DNA of 64,000 bases from contig NZ_JABWRP020000006.1 of NCBI RefSeq assembly GCF_014269035.2, positions 124,001-188,000 of the forward strand, written 5' to 3'. Below are positions 1 to 10,736 of the stretch, one piece after another. The translations under genes were made by a program, and so were the position numbers. Position 1 is the first letter of the stretch. Each line of letters opens with the position of its first letter. The notes beneath the pieces are model-generated. The model did no database searches. It was given only the letters and a program-made list of their open reading frames with translations, and had not been told where the DNA came from. Source of the DNA: Pseudomonas vlassakiae. Its GTDB lineage: Bacteria > Pseudomonadota > Gammaproteobacteria > Pseudomonadales > Pseudomonadaceae.

Positions 1-590
1 GCCTGAAGTACGTGGTGATCACCTCGGTGGACCGCGACGACCTGCGAGACGGCGGTGCCCAGCACTTCGCCGACTGCATTCGCGAAATCCGCGCCTTGTC
101 GCCTGGCGTGCAGCTGGAAACCCTGGTACCGGACTACCGTGGCCGCATGGACGTTGCCCTGGAAATCACTGCGCAAACGCCGCCTGACGTGTTCAACCAC
201 AACCTCGAGACCGTACCACGCCTGTACAAGGCCGCGCGTCCGGGTTCGGACTACGACTGGTCGCTGGACCTGCTGCAAAAGTTCAAGCAGATGGTCCCGC
301 ACGTGCCGACCAAGTCGGGCCTGATGCTCGGCCTGGGCGAGACCGACGAGGAAGTGATCGAGGTGATGCAGCGCATGCGTGAGCACGATATCGACATGCT
401 GACCCTCGGGCAGTACCTGCAGCCATCGCGCAGCCACCTGCCGGTGCAGCGCTTCGTCCACCCGGACACCTTCGCCTGGTTCGCCGAAGAAGGCTACAAG
501 ATGGGCTTCAAGAACGTCGCTTCCGGCCCGTTGGTGCGTTCGTCGTACCATGCCGACCAGCAGGCGCACGAAGCCAAGATCAAGCTCTGA
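1..590 (+). CDS. lipA: Lipoyl synthase, 3' part (5' end outside window)
   Basis: Radical-SAM enzyme that inserts two sulfurs into octanoyl groups on lipoyl domains. The reading frame is already open at the window edge (first full codon at base 3), so the N-terminal auxiliary cluster cysteines and the CxxxCxxC motif are not visible. What is seen is the C-terminal two thirds: the [14 protein letters not shown] segment, the [10 protein letters not shown] segment, [10 protein letters not shown] and the terminal PLVRSSYHA motif typical of LipA. A strong terminator follows the stop. Identity is secure; completeness cannot be judged. Confidence 0.96.
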   Translation, partial: LKYVVITSVDRDDLRDGGAQHFADCIREIRALSPGVQLETLVPDYRGRMDVALEITAQTPPDVFNHNLETVPRLYKAARPGSDYDWSLDLLQKFKQMVPHVPTKSGLMLGLGETDEEVIEVMQRMREHDIDMLTLGQYLQPSRSHLPVQRFVHPDTFAWFAEEGYKMGFKNVASGPLVRSSYHADQQAHEAKIKL

Positions 591-608
591 CCCGGGCTTG
601 CGTCGAAC

Positions 609-645
609 ATGCCGATGCACGCCGAGAGGCGGCATCGGCATTTTT
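609..645 (+). terminator. Rho-independent terminator of lipA
   Basis: A 14-bp stem (10 + 4 bp around one bulged A) closes a GAGA loop and is followed at once by five T residues. It lies 19 bases after the lipA stop and ends 27 bases before the next start codon. Confidence 0.85.
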
Positions 646-672
646 GTCTTTGCTGTCCCGTAAGGAGCTGCG

Positions 673-1611
673 ATGAATTGCGTTGAAACCACAGAGTCCC
701 GTTTGCCTGCCGCGCTGGCGGAAAATGCCTGCTTTGCCATCGTTGCACCGGCAGGGCCGGCACGTCTGGATGCGCAGAAGGCCGGCCAGTGGTTCAGTGA
801 GCGTGGCTACCGATGCCGGATCTACCCAGGCGTTTCCCAGGCCGAGGGTTACCTGGCCGGTAGCGACGAGCAGCGCCTGCAGGATCTGCATGCCGCTTTC
901 GCCGACCCGCAGGTCGATGCGATCCTGTGCATGCGAGGTGGTTATGGCAGCATGCGCCTGCTCGATCGGCTCGATTTCGAGCTGATCCGCCGCAACCCCA
1001 AGCCGCTGATCGGCTACAGCGACATCACCGCGCTGCACACCGCCATTTACCAGCGTACCGGGTTGATCACCTTTCACGGTGCGATGCTCAATGCCGACCT
1101 GTTGGGCGCCAAGTTGCAACCGACCGAGTCATCGTTGCTGGCGCAGTTGGGCGGGCTTTTGCGGGAGGGCGATGAAATTGTCCATCCGGCCGCGTTCGCC
1201 TTGAATGGCGTGGTACCCGGTGTTGCCAGCGGGCGCCTGCTGGGTGGCAATCTGTCGATGCTGGGTGCCACCCTCGGGACGGTAGCGGAGATTGATACGC
1301 AGGGCTGCATCCTGTTCATCGAGGACGTCAATGAGCCGCTGTATCGGGTGGACCGGTTGCTGACCCAGTTGCGCCTGGCGGGCAAGCTGGAGGGCGTCCA
1401 GGGCGTGCTGGTGGGGGATTTTGCCGGGATTACCGTGGCAGCGCTGGCGCCGCTGCTGGAACAGACGTTCGGGCCGCTGGGTGTGCCGGTGCTGGCCGGG
1501 TGGCGCAGTGGGCATTGTGATCCGAATGTGTGCTTGCCGCTGGGGGCGCTGGTGAGGCTGGACAGTGACAAGCAGACACTGGTGCTGGGGCAGGGCCTGT
1601 TCAAGGCTTGA
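673..1611 (+). CDS. ldcA: LD-carboxypeptidase (peptidase family S66)
   Basis: 312 aa. Cytoplasmic serine peptidase that removes the terminal D-Ala from murein tetrapeptides during peptidoglycan recycling. The S66 landmarks are present: GGYGSMRLL, the nucleophile motif IGYSDIT (Ser about residue 116), the glutamate motif FIEDVNEPLYRVDR, and the C-terminal GHCDPN histidine. The start is supported by AGGAG at 663-667, five bases before the ATG. No signal peptide, as expected for LdcA. It follows the lipA terminator, so it is probably transcribed separately. Confidence 0.93.
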   Translation: MNCVETTESRLPAALAENACFAIVAPAGPARLDAQKAGQWFSERGYRCRIYPGVSQAEGYLAGSDEQRLQDLHAAFADPQVDAILCMRGGYGSMRLLDRLDFELIRRNPKPLIGYSDITALHTAIYQRTGLITFHGAMLNADLLGAKLQPTESSLLAQLGGLLREGDEIVHPAAFALNGVVPGVASGRLLGGNLSMLGATLGTVAEIDTQGCILFIEDVNEPLYRVDRLLTQLRLAGKLEGVQGVLVGDFAGITVAALAPLLEQTFGPLGVPVLAGWRSGHCDPNVCLPLGALVRLDSDKQTLVLGQGLFKA

Positions 1612-1618
1612 AATCGCC

Positions 1619-1637
1619 GGGGCCGCAAAGCGGCCCC
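1619..1637. terminator. GC-rich hairpin between convergent genes
   Basis: Perfect GGGGCCGC/GCGGCCCC stem with an AAA loop between the stops of ldcA and the convergent transglycosylase gene. There is no T-run on either strand, so termination efficiency is uncertain. Confidence 0.45.
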
Positions 1638-1644
1638 AATGACT

Positions 1645-2961
1645 TCAGCGTTGACGCAAACTGTCGAGCAATTTGTGGGTCGGATAGCCATCCGCCGGCC
1701 ACCCCAGCTGCTGCTGGGCATTACGAATCGCCTTGCGGGTGTTGGCCCCGATGATGCCGTCCGGGTTGCCCGCTTCATGGCCACTGGCATTCAGCAGATT
1801 CTGCAACTCCATGCGCTCGCTGCGGCTCAATGGCAGGTCTTCTTTCGGCCAGCTGCCGCTGATGAAGCCCCAGCCCGAGAAGCGATCACCGAGAAGGCTC
1901 ACTGCCAGTGCGTAGGACGACGAATTGTTGTACTTGAGAATGGCGCGGAAGTTGTCCAGCACGAGGAATGCCGGACCGCGGGCGCCCGCAGGCAGCAGCA
2001 GGGCTGCCGACAGCTGATTGCTGCCCGCTGGCAGCTGGGTACCTGCCGGCAGTTTCACGCCCATCTGCAACCACTCGTACACCGGCTTTCGCAGCGAGCC
2101 GTCGGCTTGCCAGTAGTCGAAACCGGCCGGCACCTGCACTTCAAAGCCCCAAGGCTGGCCATGTTTCCAGCCAGAGCTCTGCAGGTAGTGCGCAGTCGAT
2201 GCCAAGGCATCGGGCGTGCTGTTCCAGATATCCCGGCGACCATCACCGTCGAAATCCACCGCATGGGTGTTGTAGGTGGTCGGGATGAACTGGGTCTGGC
2301 CCATGGCGCCGGCCCACGAACCCCGCATGGCCTCAGGCTGGATATCGCCGTGCTGGATGATTTGCAGGGCGGCGATCAGCTGGTCCTGAGCGAACTGAGG
2401 GCGGCGCCCTTCATAGGCGAGGGTGGCCAGCGAACGGATTACCGACTTGCTGCCCTGGAACTGGCCAAAGTTGCTCTCCATGCCCCACACCGCAACCAGC
2501 GCCTGACGATCGACGCCATAGCGCTGCTCGATGCGGGTCAGCAGTTCGGCGTTCTGTTCCAGCAGTTTCTTGCCGTTGCGCACGCGCAGGGGCGACAGCG
2601 CGCCCTCCAGGTATTCCCACACCGGGCGGGTGAATTCGGGCTGGCTGCGGTCGGCCTTGATCACATCGAGGTCGGGGGTCACGCCGAGGAACGCTCGGTC
2701 GAAGGTGCTCGCTTCGATCCCGGCCTGAAGGGCCTGCTGGCGGAAGTTCGCCTGCCATTCGGTGAAGGACAGCAGGGGCTGGATTTCAGTGCTGACGTCA
2801 GCTGTGGCGCTGGGCAGGGTCACTGCCGGCGCGGGCTGGGCGGGGGCCAGCGGCAGGGCGTCGGCGGCGGTGGGTTTTTCCGCGCAGGCGACGAGCAGGA
2901 TGAAGCTGGAGGCCGCGAGTAACTGGCGGGATTTCCAACGGGGGAGAAGACTCAAGAGCAT
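1645..2961 (-). CDS. MltB/SltB-family lytic murein transglycosylase with C-terminal peptidoglycan-binding domain
   Basis: 438 aa. Cleaves the MurNAc-GlcNAc bond, leaving 1,6-anhydro ends. The N-terminus is a lipoprotein signal with a lipobox (LVAC, Cys about residue 26), so it is probably an outer-membrane lipoprotein. A Pro/Ala linker follows, then the SLT domain with VWGMESNFG (catalytic Glu about 162) and GAMGQTQFIPTTY, then a peptidoglycan-binding domain (residues about 375-438, with the DGIIGANTRKAI repeat). By position near lipA and by domain order it matches P. aeruginosa SltB3, but the exact paralogue name is an inference. Confidence 0.93.
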   Translation of the reverse strand: MLLSLLPRWKSRQLLAASSFILLVACAEKPTAADALPLAPAQPAPAVTLPSATADVSTEIQPLLSFTEWQANFRQQALQAGIEASTFDRAFLGVTPDLDVIKADRSQPEFTRPVWEYLEGALSPLRVRNGKKLLEQNAELLTRIEQRYGVDRQALVAVWGMESNFGQFQGSKSVIRSLATLAYEGRRPQFAQDQLIAALQIIQHGDIQPEAMRGSWAGAMGQTQFIPTTYNTHAVDFDGDGRRDIWNSTPDALASTAHYLQSSGWKHGQPWGFEVQVPAGFDYWQADGSLRKPVYEWLQMGVKLPAGTQLPAGSNQLSAALLLPAGARGPAFLVLDNFRAILKYNNSSSYALAVSLLGDRFSGWGFISGSWPKEDLPLSRSERMELQNLLNASGHEAGNPDGIIGANTRKAIRNAQQQLGWPADGYPTHKLLDSLRQR

Positions 2962-3021
2962 GCACAGATCCAGAATTGCAGGTCAGGTGCCGACCATACC
3001 ATGCCTGCGCCTGCGATGCTT

Positions 3022-3186
3022 TCATGCGGCCAAAAAGTAAGAAGCCTCCCAATCTCTCGATTGGAAGGCTTCGCGGCGGTAGCTGCCTTTGCCTTTTTCC
3101 GGTTGTTCCTGGCGGCAGCGGAACAAGGGTTGGGCGATGATCGATTTGGCCTTGTTGTGGCCGTGCTTTTTCGGCTTTTTGCTCAT
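3022..3186 (-). CDS. arfA: Alternative ribosome-rescue factor A (ArfA), 54 aa
   Basis: Short basic protein that binds ribosomes stalled on truncated mRNA and recruits RF2 to release the peptide; backup for tmRNA. Seen here: a Lys-rich start MSKKPKKHGHNKAK, the family core PLFRCR and KGKGSYRR, then WEAS and a hydrophobic end. The 3' third of the gene holds a long hairpin (separate entry), a family hallmark that makes the natural message non-stop. It lies between sltB and holA on the same strand as both. The gene is below common ORF length cut-offs and easy to miss. Confidence 0.9.
   Translation of the reverse strand: MSKKPKKHGHNKAKSIIAQPLFRCRQEQPEKGKGSYRREAFQSRDWEASYFLAA
3041..3072 (-). promoter_or_regulatory. 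arfA intragenic hairpin (RNase III / terminator-type control element)
   Basis: Within codons about 39-49 of arfA, the mRNA forms a 14-bp stem closed by a GAGA tetraloop; the only irregular pair is a G-U wobble. In characterised ArfA genes such a hairpin is cleaved or terminates transcription. The natural product is then made from non-stop mRNA, tagged by tmRNA and degraded, and it accumulates only when tmRNA fails. The structure is seen directly; the mechanism is carried over from the family. Confidence 0.8.
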
Positions 3187-3299
3187 GGCGTGGATCCCGG
3201 CTAGGGTAGGTTTCGGGGCGGACTTTAGGGCTTGAGGCTGGGTGGGGCCAATTGATTGTCTTTATGGCTGAGCGCCTCGGGCCGCTCCGCGCGCACTGG

Positions 3300-4337
3300 C
3301 TATTGTGCAGGAAGCGCGAGTTTTTGCCCGGCCATCAACAGCACCAGGCGCGACAACCCGGTCCATGGCGAGCCCTCTGCCTGCCCCTTGATTTGCGCAT
3401 CGATACGCTGGGCATCCTGCAGCAACTGCGCCCAGCGCTGCGCCGAGAGGCGCTGAAGCGCTTTGCTGACCAGCGGCCGGCGTTTGTCCCACACGGGTGG
3501 GCGCGCCTGGCTGAAGGCCTTGTCCAGCGGTACACCTTGGCTGAACTGCTGGGCCAGCCCGGCCAGCAGGCGCAGCTCACGCGCCAACGCCCAGAGAATC
3601 ATCGGCGGTTCCACACCCTCGCCGCGCAGCCCTTCGAGCATGCGCAGTGCATGTGCGGCCTCACCATTGAGGATGGCGTCCACCAAGCCGAAGACATCGA
3701 AGCGCGCACTGTCGGCAACCGCAGCCTGTACCGTTTCGACGGTGATCTGGTTGCCCTCTGCCAGCAGCTTGAGCTTTTCGATCTCCTGGGCGGCGGCCAG
3801 CAAGTTGCCTTCTACCCGTGCGGCGATCAGATCGACGGCATCGCGTTGCGCCGACAGCCCGGCCTGGGACAGGCGCTGGTTGATCCACTGGGGTAGTTGC
3901 TGGGCATCCACCGGCCAGATCTGGATGAACTGACAGTGGGCACCTTCGATCAGTGCCTTGCCCCACTTGGTCTTTTGCGCGCTGCCGTCGAGCTTGGGCA
4001 GGCTGATCAGCAGCAGGGTGTCTTCGGCGGGCTTGGCGCAATATTCCATGAGCGCCGCAGCGCCCTTGTCACCGGGCTTGCCCGACGGCAGGCGCAGCTC
4101 CAGCAGGCGCCGCTGGGCGAATAGCGACAGGCTGGCACCTGCTTGCAGCAGGGTACCCCAGTCGAAGTTGGCGTCAGCGCTGAACACCTGGCGTTCGTCA
4201 AACCCCTGCTGGCGCGCCGCATTGCGGATGGCATCGGCGGCTTCCTGGCACAGCAGTGGGTCGTCGCCACTGACCACGTAGACCGGAGCCAGGCTACCTT
4301 GCAGGTGCTTGTTGAGTTGAGCGGGGGCGAGCTTCAT
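3300..4337 (-). CDS. holA: DNA polymerase III subunit delta
   Basis: 345 aa, full length for the family. HolA is the wrench subunit of the clamp loader and opens the beta clamp. The start MKLAPAQLNKHLQG, the motif VVSGDDPLLCQEA near residue 22-34 and the C-terminal helical collar domain are typical of HolA. It is the third gene of leuS-lptE-holA, with a 36-base gap after lptE, the conserved Pseudomonas order. Confidence 0.95.
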   Translation of the reverse strand: MKLAPAQLNKHLQGSLAPVYVVSGDDPLLCQEAADAIRNAARQQGFDERQVFSADANFDWGTLLQAGASLSLFAQRRLLELRLPSGKPGDKGAAALMEYCAKPAEDTLLLISLPKLDGSAQKTKWGKALIEGAHCQFIQIWPVDAQQLPQWINQRLSQAGLSAQRDAVDLIAARVEGNLLAAAQEIEKLKLLAEGNQITVETVQAAVADSARFDVFGLVDAILNGEAAHALRMLEGLRGEGVEPPMILWALARELRLLAGLAQQFSQGVPLDKAFSQARPPVWDKRRPLVSKALQRLSAQRWAQLLQDAQRIDAQIKGQAEGSPWTGLSRLVLLMAGQKLALPAQ

Positions 4338-4346
4338 GGGAGCAGG

Positions 4347-4366
4347 CGGGGCACCGGAGTGCCCCG
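4347..4366 (-). other. Intercistronic hairpin between lptE and holA
   Basis: 8-bp perfect stem (4347-4354 with 4359-4366) whose mRNA loop is UCCG, a UNCG-type stable tetraloop. There is no T-run, so it is probably an mRNA-processing or stability element rather than a terminator. It shares its UCCGGUGC core with the hairpin in the previous gap of the same operon. Confidence 0.55.
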
Positions 4367-4373
4367 TTCGGGC

Positions 4374-4979
4374 TTAGTTGCCCGGGATTTCCATAGGTGA
4401 CTGCTGCGGCGTCTCGGCCTGTTGGCGGCGTGCAGCTTCCAGTGCATCGGCTTCGGCCTTGGCGCGTGCGTCGGCCTTGCGCTGCAACTCATCGAGCTGC
4501 GCAGGGCTCAGCTGTTGCAGGCGCGAAACCATCGACTGCACCAGGTCGCGGCGCATTTCTTCGCGTGCTCGCAGGGCTTCCTGGTCGGAGCCGGTGATAT
4601 TGCCACCGTCACGCACGTACACCTTGCGTGCTTCTACCTTGTTGCTCAACAGTTCGAGGTTGTTCAGGCCGAGGATGCTGTAGCTGAGCGTGGTGGTGAG
4701 CTCGTACTCGGCCGTGCTGTTGCCTCCGGAGTAGCTCGCCGAGCGCGAGCTTTCCTGCTCGTTGGTCAGCACCAGGCGATAAGGCGCGCCCGCATGCACG
4801 TTGACGCCACTACGCTCAAGTACCTGGCGCAGTTGCACCACGGTCTGGCCGTAGGCGTTGCGCGCACTGACGTCCATCTCCTTGACGCGCAGGTCGTTGG
4901 TGCCGGTGCCGCGCAGCTGGAAACCGCAGGCGCTGAGCAGGACAGCCAGGCCCATTACCAGCAGATTGCGTTTGATCAT
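4374..4979 (-). CDS. lptE: LPS-assembly lipoprotein LptE
   Basis: 201 aa. Outer-membrane lipoprotein that plugs the LptD barrel in lipopolysaccharide export. The start at 4979 was chosen because it gives a clean signal peptide (MIKRNLLVMGLAVLLSACGF) with lipobox LSAC, and AGGGAG stands about ten bases upstream; an ATG 39 bases further out would spoil the signal. The GFQLRGTG motif after the lipidated Cys is diagnostic. The C-terminal tail is rich in Glu, Ala and Gln. Middle gene of leuS-lptE-holA. Confidence 0.95.
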   Translation of the reverse strand: MIKRNLLVMGLAVLLSACGFQLRGTGTNDLRVKEMDVSARNAYGQTVVQLRQVLERSGVNVHAGAPYRLVLTNEQESSRSASYSGGNSTAEYELTTTLSYSILGLNNLELLSNKVEARKVYVRDGGNITGSDQEALRAREEMRRDLVQSMVSRLQQLSPAQLDELQRKADARAKAEADALEAARRQQAETPQQSPMEIPGN

Positions 4980-5006
4980 GTTGTTGCTCCCTTGTGGGCC
5001 GATACC

Positions 5007-5033
5007 GCCCACCCGCACCGGATGCGGGTGGGC
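5007..5033 (-). other. Intercistronic hairpin between leuS and lptE
   Basis: 11-bp perfect GC-rich stem (5007-5017 with 5023-5033) with a 5-base loop, just after the leuS stop. No T-run follows in the direction of transcription, so it is unlikely to terminate fully. Confidence 0.6.
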
Positions 5034-5040
5034 GTTGCCA

Positions 5041-7854
<2,814 letters not shown>

Positions 7855-7876
7855 TTATCTTCAATGAGGTGAACGG

Positions 7877-8191
7877 ATGGGAGAGACGCAGCTACCCGCA
7901 ATCAAACCGGAGCTTTACGAACGCCTGATCGACCGTCTTGGCCTGGCACTGGAAGTCGCCAGGACCTCGGTAAGATTACGCGACGAGATGCCAGCCGAGC
8001 TGGAGTTGCGTGGCTTGAGCCATGCAGAGTTCGAAGTGATCAAGGCTTACCTGGAGTCCCTCCCGGAACGCCGTAATGCCTGTGCCGGTACATTCCCGCA
8101 AGCGGAACCGGCCACGGCCAAGATCATCTGGCTCAAGGACAAGAAACGCCCCGCCAACTCGGCGAGATCCAGGACGCTGCCGCATCGCTAG
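7877..8191 (+). CDS. Hypothetical protein, 104 aa
   Basis: Not recognised. A soluble, charged, mainly helical protein: residues 10-65 look like two amphipathic helices rich in Leu, Arg and Glu (ELYERLIDRLGLALEVAR...), followed by a basic, probably disordered tail (DKKRPANSARSRT). A good ribosome site (GAGGTGAA) precedes the ATG and a strong hairpin lies after the stop, which support a real gene. Divergent from leuS. No signal peptide or membrane segment. Confidence 0.7.
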   Translation: MGETQLPAIKPELYERLIDRLGLALEVARTSVRLRDEMPAELELRGLSHAEFEVIKAYLESLPERRNACAGTFPQAEPATAKIIWLKDKKRPANSARSRTLPHR

Positions 8192-8248
8192 CCGTTCAGG
8201 ACGCCAGGCGCAGGCAATCGCGCGCCGGTTCTACAACACACTTCCCAC

Positions 8249-8290
8249 GATCGACGCCGGCCCGGGCTTGTTGACCGGCGTCGATCCTTT
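8249..8290 (+). terminator. Probable terminator after the 104-aa gene
   Basis: 12-bp perfect stem (8249-8260 with 8275-8286), 14-base loop, followed by CTTTA. The T-run is short, so strength is uncertain. Confidence 0.55.
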
Positions 8291-8322
8291 ATAGGCTGCA
8301 CGCCTTCCATGGAGGTGTGTCG

Positions 8323-9084
8323 ATGCCGATCCGGTTTTTCTTCAAGCAATGGCTGATGCCGCCTGGCGTCCTGTTTATGCTGCTGCTCGCGGCCTGGTGG
8401 TTACGCAGACGGCGGCCGCGGTTGGCAACGCTGTGTTTCGTCATGGGGCTGGGAGGCCTGTGGCTGATGAGTTTGCCGCTGGTGGTGCAGGAGTCTGCCC
8501 GTCTGCTGGAGACCGAGCCGCCCCTGGCGACAGCTGATTGGACCGGCCTGGCGAGCAGGGCCGACGCCATCGTCGTGCTTGGCGCGGGGCGTGAGCGGGG
8601 CGACCCGGCCTGGGGTGGCGTGGACCAGCCTGCGGCAACGGCCCTTGAGCGCATGCGTTTTGCCGCTCGGCTGGCGAAAGCCTCGGGGTTACCGGTACTG
8701 ACCAGTGGTGGCTTGCACTATGGGACGCCACCGAGCGAAGCACAGTTGATGGCAGACCGCCTTCGTGAGGATTTCGCCGTCGAGGTGAAATGGCAGGAGG
8801 AGGCCAGCCGCACTACCTGGGAGAACGCCCGGCTGAGCGCCAGGATATTGCAACCGCTGGGCATACACCGGGTGGTGGTGGTGACTCAGGCGTGGCACAT
8901 GCAACGCTCGCGCTGGAGCTTCGAGCGGGCCGGGTTCGAGGTGGTGCCGGCGCCGGTGGGGTTCCTCGGGCGCGATCATGCGCGGCCGTTCGGTGGCTTG
9001 CTGCCGGAGAGCCGGGCGATGTGGCAGAGCGGGCAGTTGCTCAATGAAGCGGTAGGGTTGGTGGGGTATCGGTTGTTCTATTGA
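8323..9084 (+). CDS. YdcF/ElyC-family (DUF218) membrane protein
   Basis: 253 aa from the ATG at 8323, chosen because GGAGG at 8311-8315 is correctly spaced for it but only one base from the upstream in-frame GTG at 8317. Two N-terminal membrane segments (residues about 10-28 and 35-55) are followed by a DUF218 domain: ADAIVVLGAGRE, a Thr/Ser-Gly-Gly motif (VLTSGGLHYG), then ENARLSARIL and VTQAWHMQRSRWSFERAG. Relatives include E. coli ElyC, linked to envelope polysaccharide synthesis; the biochemical activity is unsettled. Confidence 0.85.
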   Translation: MPIRFFFKQWLMPPGVLFMLLLAAWWLRRRRPRLATLCFVMGLGGLWLMSLPLVVQESARLLETEPPLATADWTGLASRADAIVVLGAGRERGDPAWGGVDQPAATALERMRFAARLAKASGLPVLTSGGLHYGTPPSEAQLMADRLREDFAVEVKWQEEASRTTWENARLSARILQPLGIHRVVVVTQAWHMQRSRWSFERAGFEVVPAPVGFLGRDHARPFGGLLPESRAMWQSGQLLNEAVGLVGYRLFY

Positions 9085-9102
9085 GCCTTGTGTTGCTAGT
9101 GC

Positions 9103-9198
9103 TGGCCTCTTCGCGGGTAAACCCGCTCCTACAGGTGCTGCACAAGCCTCGAGGGCTGTGGAGGTTCTGTGGGAGCGGGTTAACCCGCGAAGAGGCCG
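9103..9198. repeat. Inverted pair of P. putida-type REP elements
   Basis: Two about 30-base arms in opposite orientation (9104-9134 and 9168-9197), each with the palindromic core GCGGGTAAACCCGC (second arm GCGGGTTAACCCGC) and a CTCCTACAGG tail. They fill the gap between the convergent ends of the ydcF-like gene and lnt, a typical extragenic location. Confidence 0.85.
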
Positions 9199-9210
9199 GT
9201 GCAGTCTGAA

Positions 9211-10728
9211 TCAGACTGTCTTGGCGATACGGCCCGCCAGCAGGGCCCAGCCCAGCAACAGCACGCAAAGCATCGCCAGCGGCCAGGACCGCCACTGCAG
9301 GTAAGGCGTCAGCTGCTGCATTGGCACCACTTCGCCATACAGCACCGCCCGCTGGAACTGCGGCACTTGTGCGGTGATCTTGCCAAACGGGTCGATCAGT
9401 GCGGTTACGCCGTTGTTGGTGGCGCGGATCATCCAGCGGCCGGCTTCCAGTGCACGCATCTGCGCCATCTGCAGGTGCTGCAGCGGGCCGATCGAGGTGC
9501 CGAACCAGGTGTCGTTGCTGATGGTCAGCAGCAGGTCACTGCGTGCCGCCAGGCCAGCGGCGAACTCGGGGTAGACCACTTCGTAGCAGATGAACGGGGC
9601 AATCTGGTAGCCCTTGGCTTGCAGCAGTGGCTGGTCCGCGGGGCCGCGGGCAAAGTCCGACATCGGCAGGTTGAAGAACTCGATCGCGCCGCGAAGCATG
9701 TCCTGCAACGGCACATACTCGCCAAACGGCACCAGTTTCTGCTTGAGGTAAGTACCGTCGCCTTCGCCGGTTGCGGTGACGCCGTTGTAATAGCGGCGCT
9801 GGTGATGCACCACTTCACGGACGGGGACACCGGTGATCAGCGCCGAGTGCCGGTCGGCAGCAAAGCGGCCCATCACATCGATATAGCCTTGAGCCTGGTC
9901 CTTGAGCACCGGCACGGCGGTTTCCGGCCACACCAGCAGGTCAACCGGTTTGGAGCTAAAGCTCATGTCGCGGTACAGCGCCAGTTGCGCGTCGATGTGG
10001 GCCGGGTCCCACTTCAGGTCCTGCTCGACGTTGCCCTGCAGGGCCGCGACCTTGAGCGGGTCGCCCGCCGGCGTGGTCCAGGCGTGGCCCTTGAGGGCCA
10101 TGCCGATCACCCATGGCGCCAGCAGCAGTGCCGCGCCGATGGCCAGGAACGATGGGCGTTCGCGCAGGCGGTGCAGGTTGCACAGCAGCGCGGCGCTCAG
10201 CGCCAGGGCGAAGGAAATCAGCCACACGCCACCTAGCGGCGCAAGGCCCGACAGCGGGCCGTCGAGCTGGCTGTAACCGGCATACAGCCAAGGGAAGCCA
10301 GTCAGGAACCAGCCACGGAAGGCCTCTTGCAGCAGCCACAGGGCGGCGAAGCACAGGGCATCGGCCAGAGGCGCCTCGTTGCGCCTGAACCAGCGTGCCC
10401 ACAGCCAGGTGGGCAGGGCGAAGAACCAGGCGAGGGCGGCGAAGAACGCCAGCAGCAAGACGATCGCCAACAACGGCGAGGCGCCGCCGTAGGTATTCAT
10501 GCTGACGTAGATCCACCACGTGCCTGCGCCATAGAGGCCAAAGCCGAACCCCCAGCCACGCCACATGGCCTGGCGCGGGCTGAGCTCGCGCAGGCCAAGG
10601 TAGAGCAGGGCGATTGACAGCAGGGCCAGCGGCCAGATATCGAACGGCGCCAGGGCCAGGAGGGTCGATGCGCCGGCCGCCAGGGCCAGCAAATTACCGG
10701 GCCAGCCGGGGCGGGTGATCCAACGCAT
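9211..10728 (-). CDS. lnt: Apolipoprotein N-acyltransferase
   Basis: 505 aa inner-membrane enzyme that adds the third acyl chain to lipoproteins. About seven hydrophobic segments in the first 220 residues precede a periplasmic nitrilase-fold domain. The triad motifs are present: Glu in LLVWPETAVPV, Lys in KQKLVPFGEYVP and Cys in FICYEVVYPE. A C-terminal membrane anchor follows. It starts 8 bases after the corC stop, so it is the last gene of phoH-ybeY-corC-lnt. Confidence 0.96.
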   Translation of the reverse strand: MRWITRPGWPGNLLALAAGASTLLALAPFDIWPLALLSIALLYLGLRELSPRQAMWRGWGFGFGLYGAGTWWIYVSMNTYGGASPLLAIVLLLAFFAALAWFFALPTWLWARWFRRNEAPLADALCFAALWLLQEAFRGWFLTGFPWLYAGYSQLDGPLSGLAPLGGVWLISFALALSAALLCNLHRLRERPSFLAIGAALLLAPWVIGMALKGHAWTTPAGDPLKVAALQGNVEQDLKWDPAHIDAQLALYRDMSFSSKPVDLLVWPETAVPVLKDQAQGYIDVMGRFAADRHSALITGVPVREVVHHQRRYYNGVTATGEGDGTYLKQKLVPFGEYVPLQDMLRGAIEFFNLPMSDFARGPADQPLLQAKGYQIAPFICYEVVYPEFAAGLAARSDLLLTISNDTWFGTSIGPLQHLQMAQMRALEAGRWMIRATNNGVTALIDPFGKITAQVPQFQRAVLYGEVVPMQQLTPYLQWRSWPLAMLCVLLLGWALLAGRIAKTV

Positions 10729-10736
10729 GTTTGTCC

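Noticed and set aside
9103..9198. Inverted repeats as a CRISPR array or insertion-sequence ends
   Set aside because: Arms are REP-type palindromes found singly or in pairs throughout the window, without regular spacing, spacers, target duplications or a transposase.
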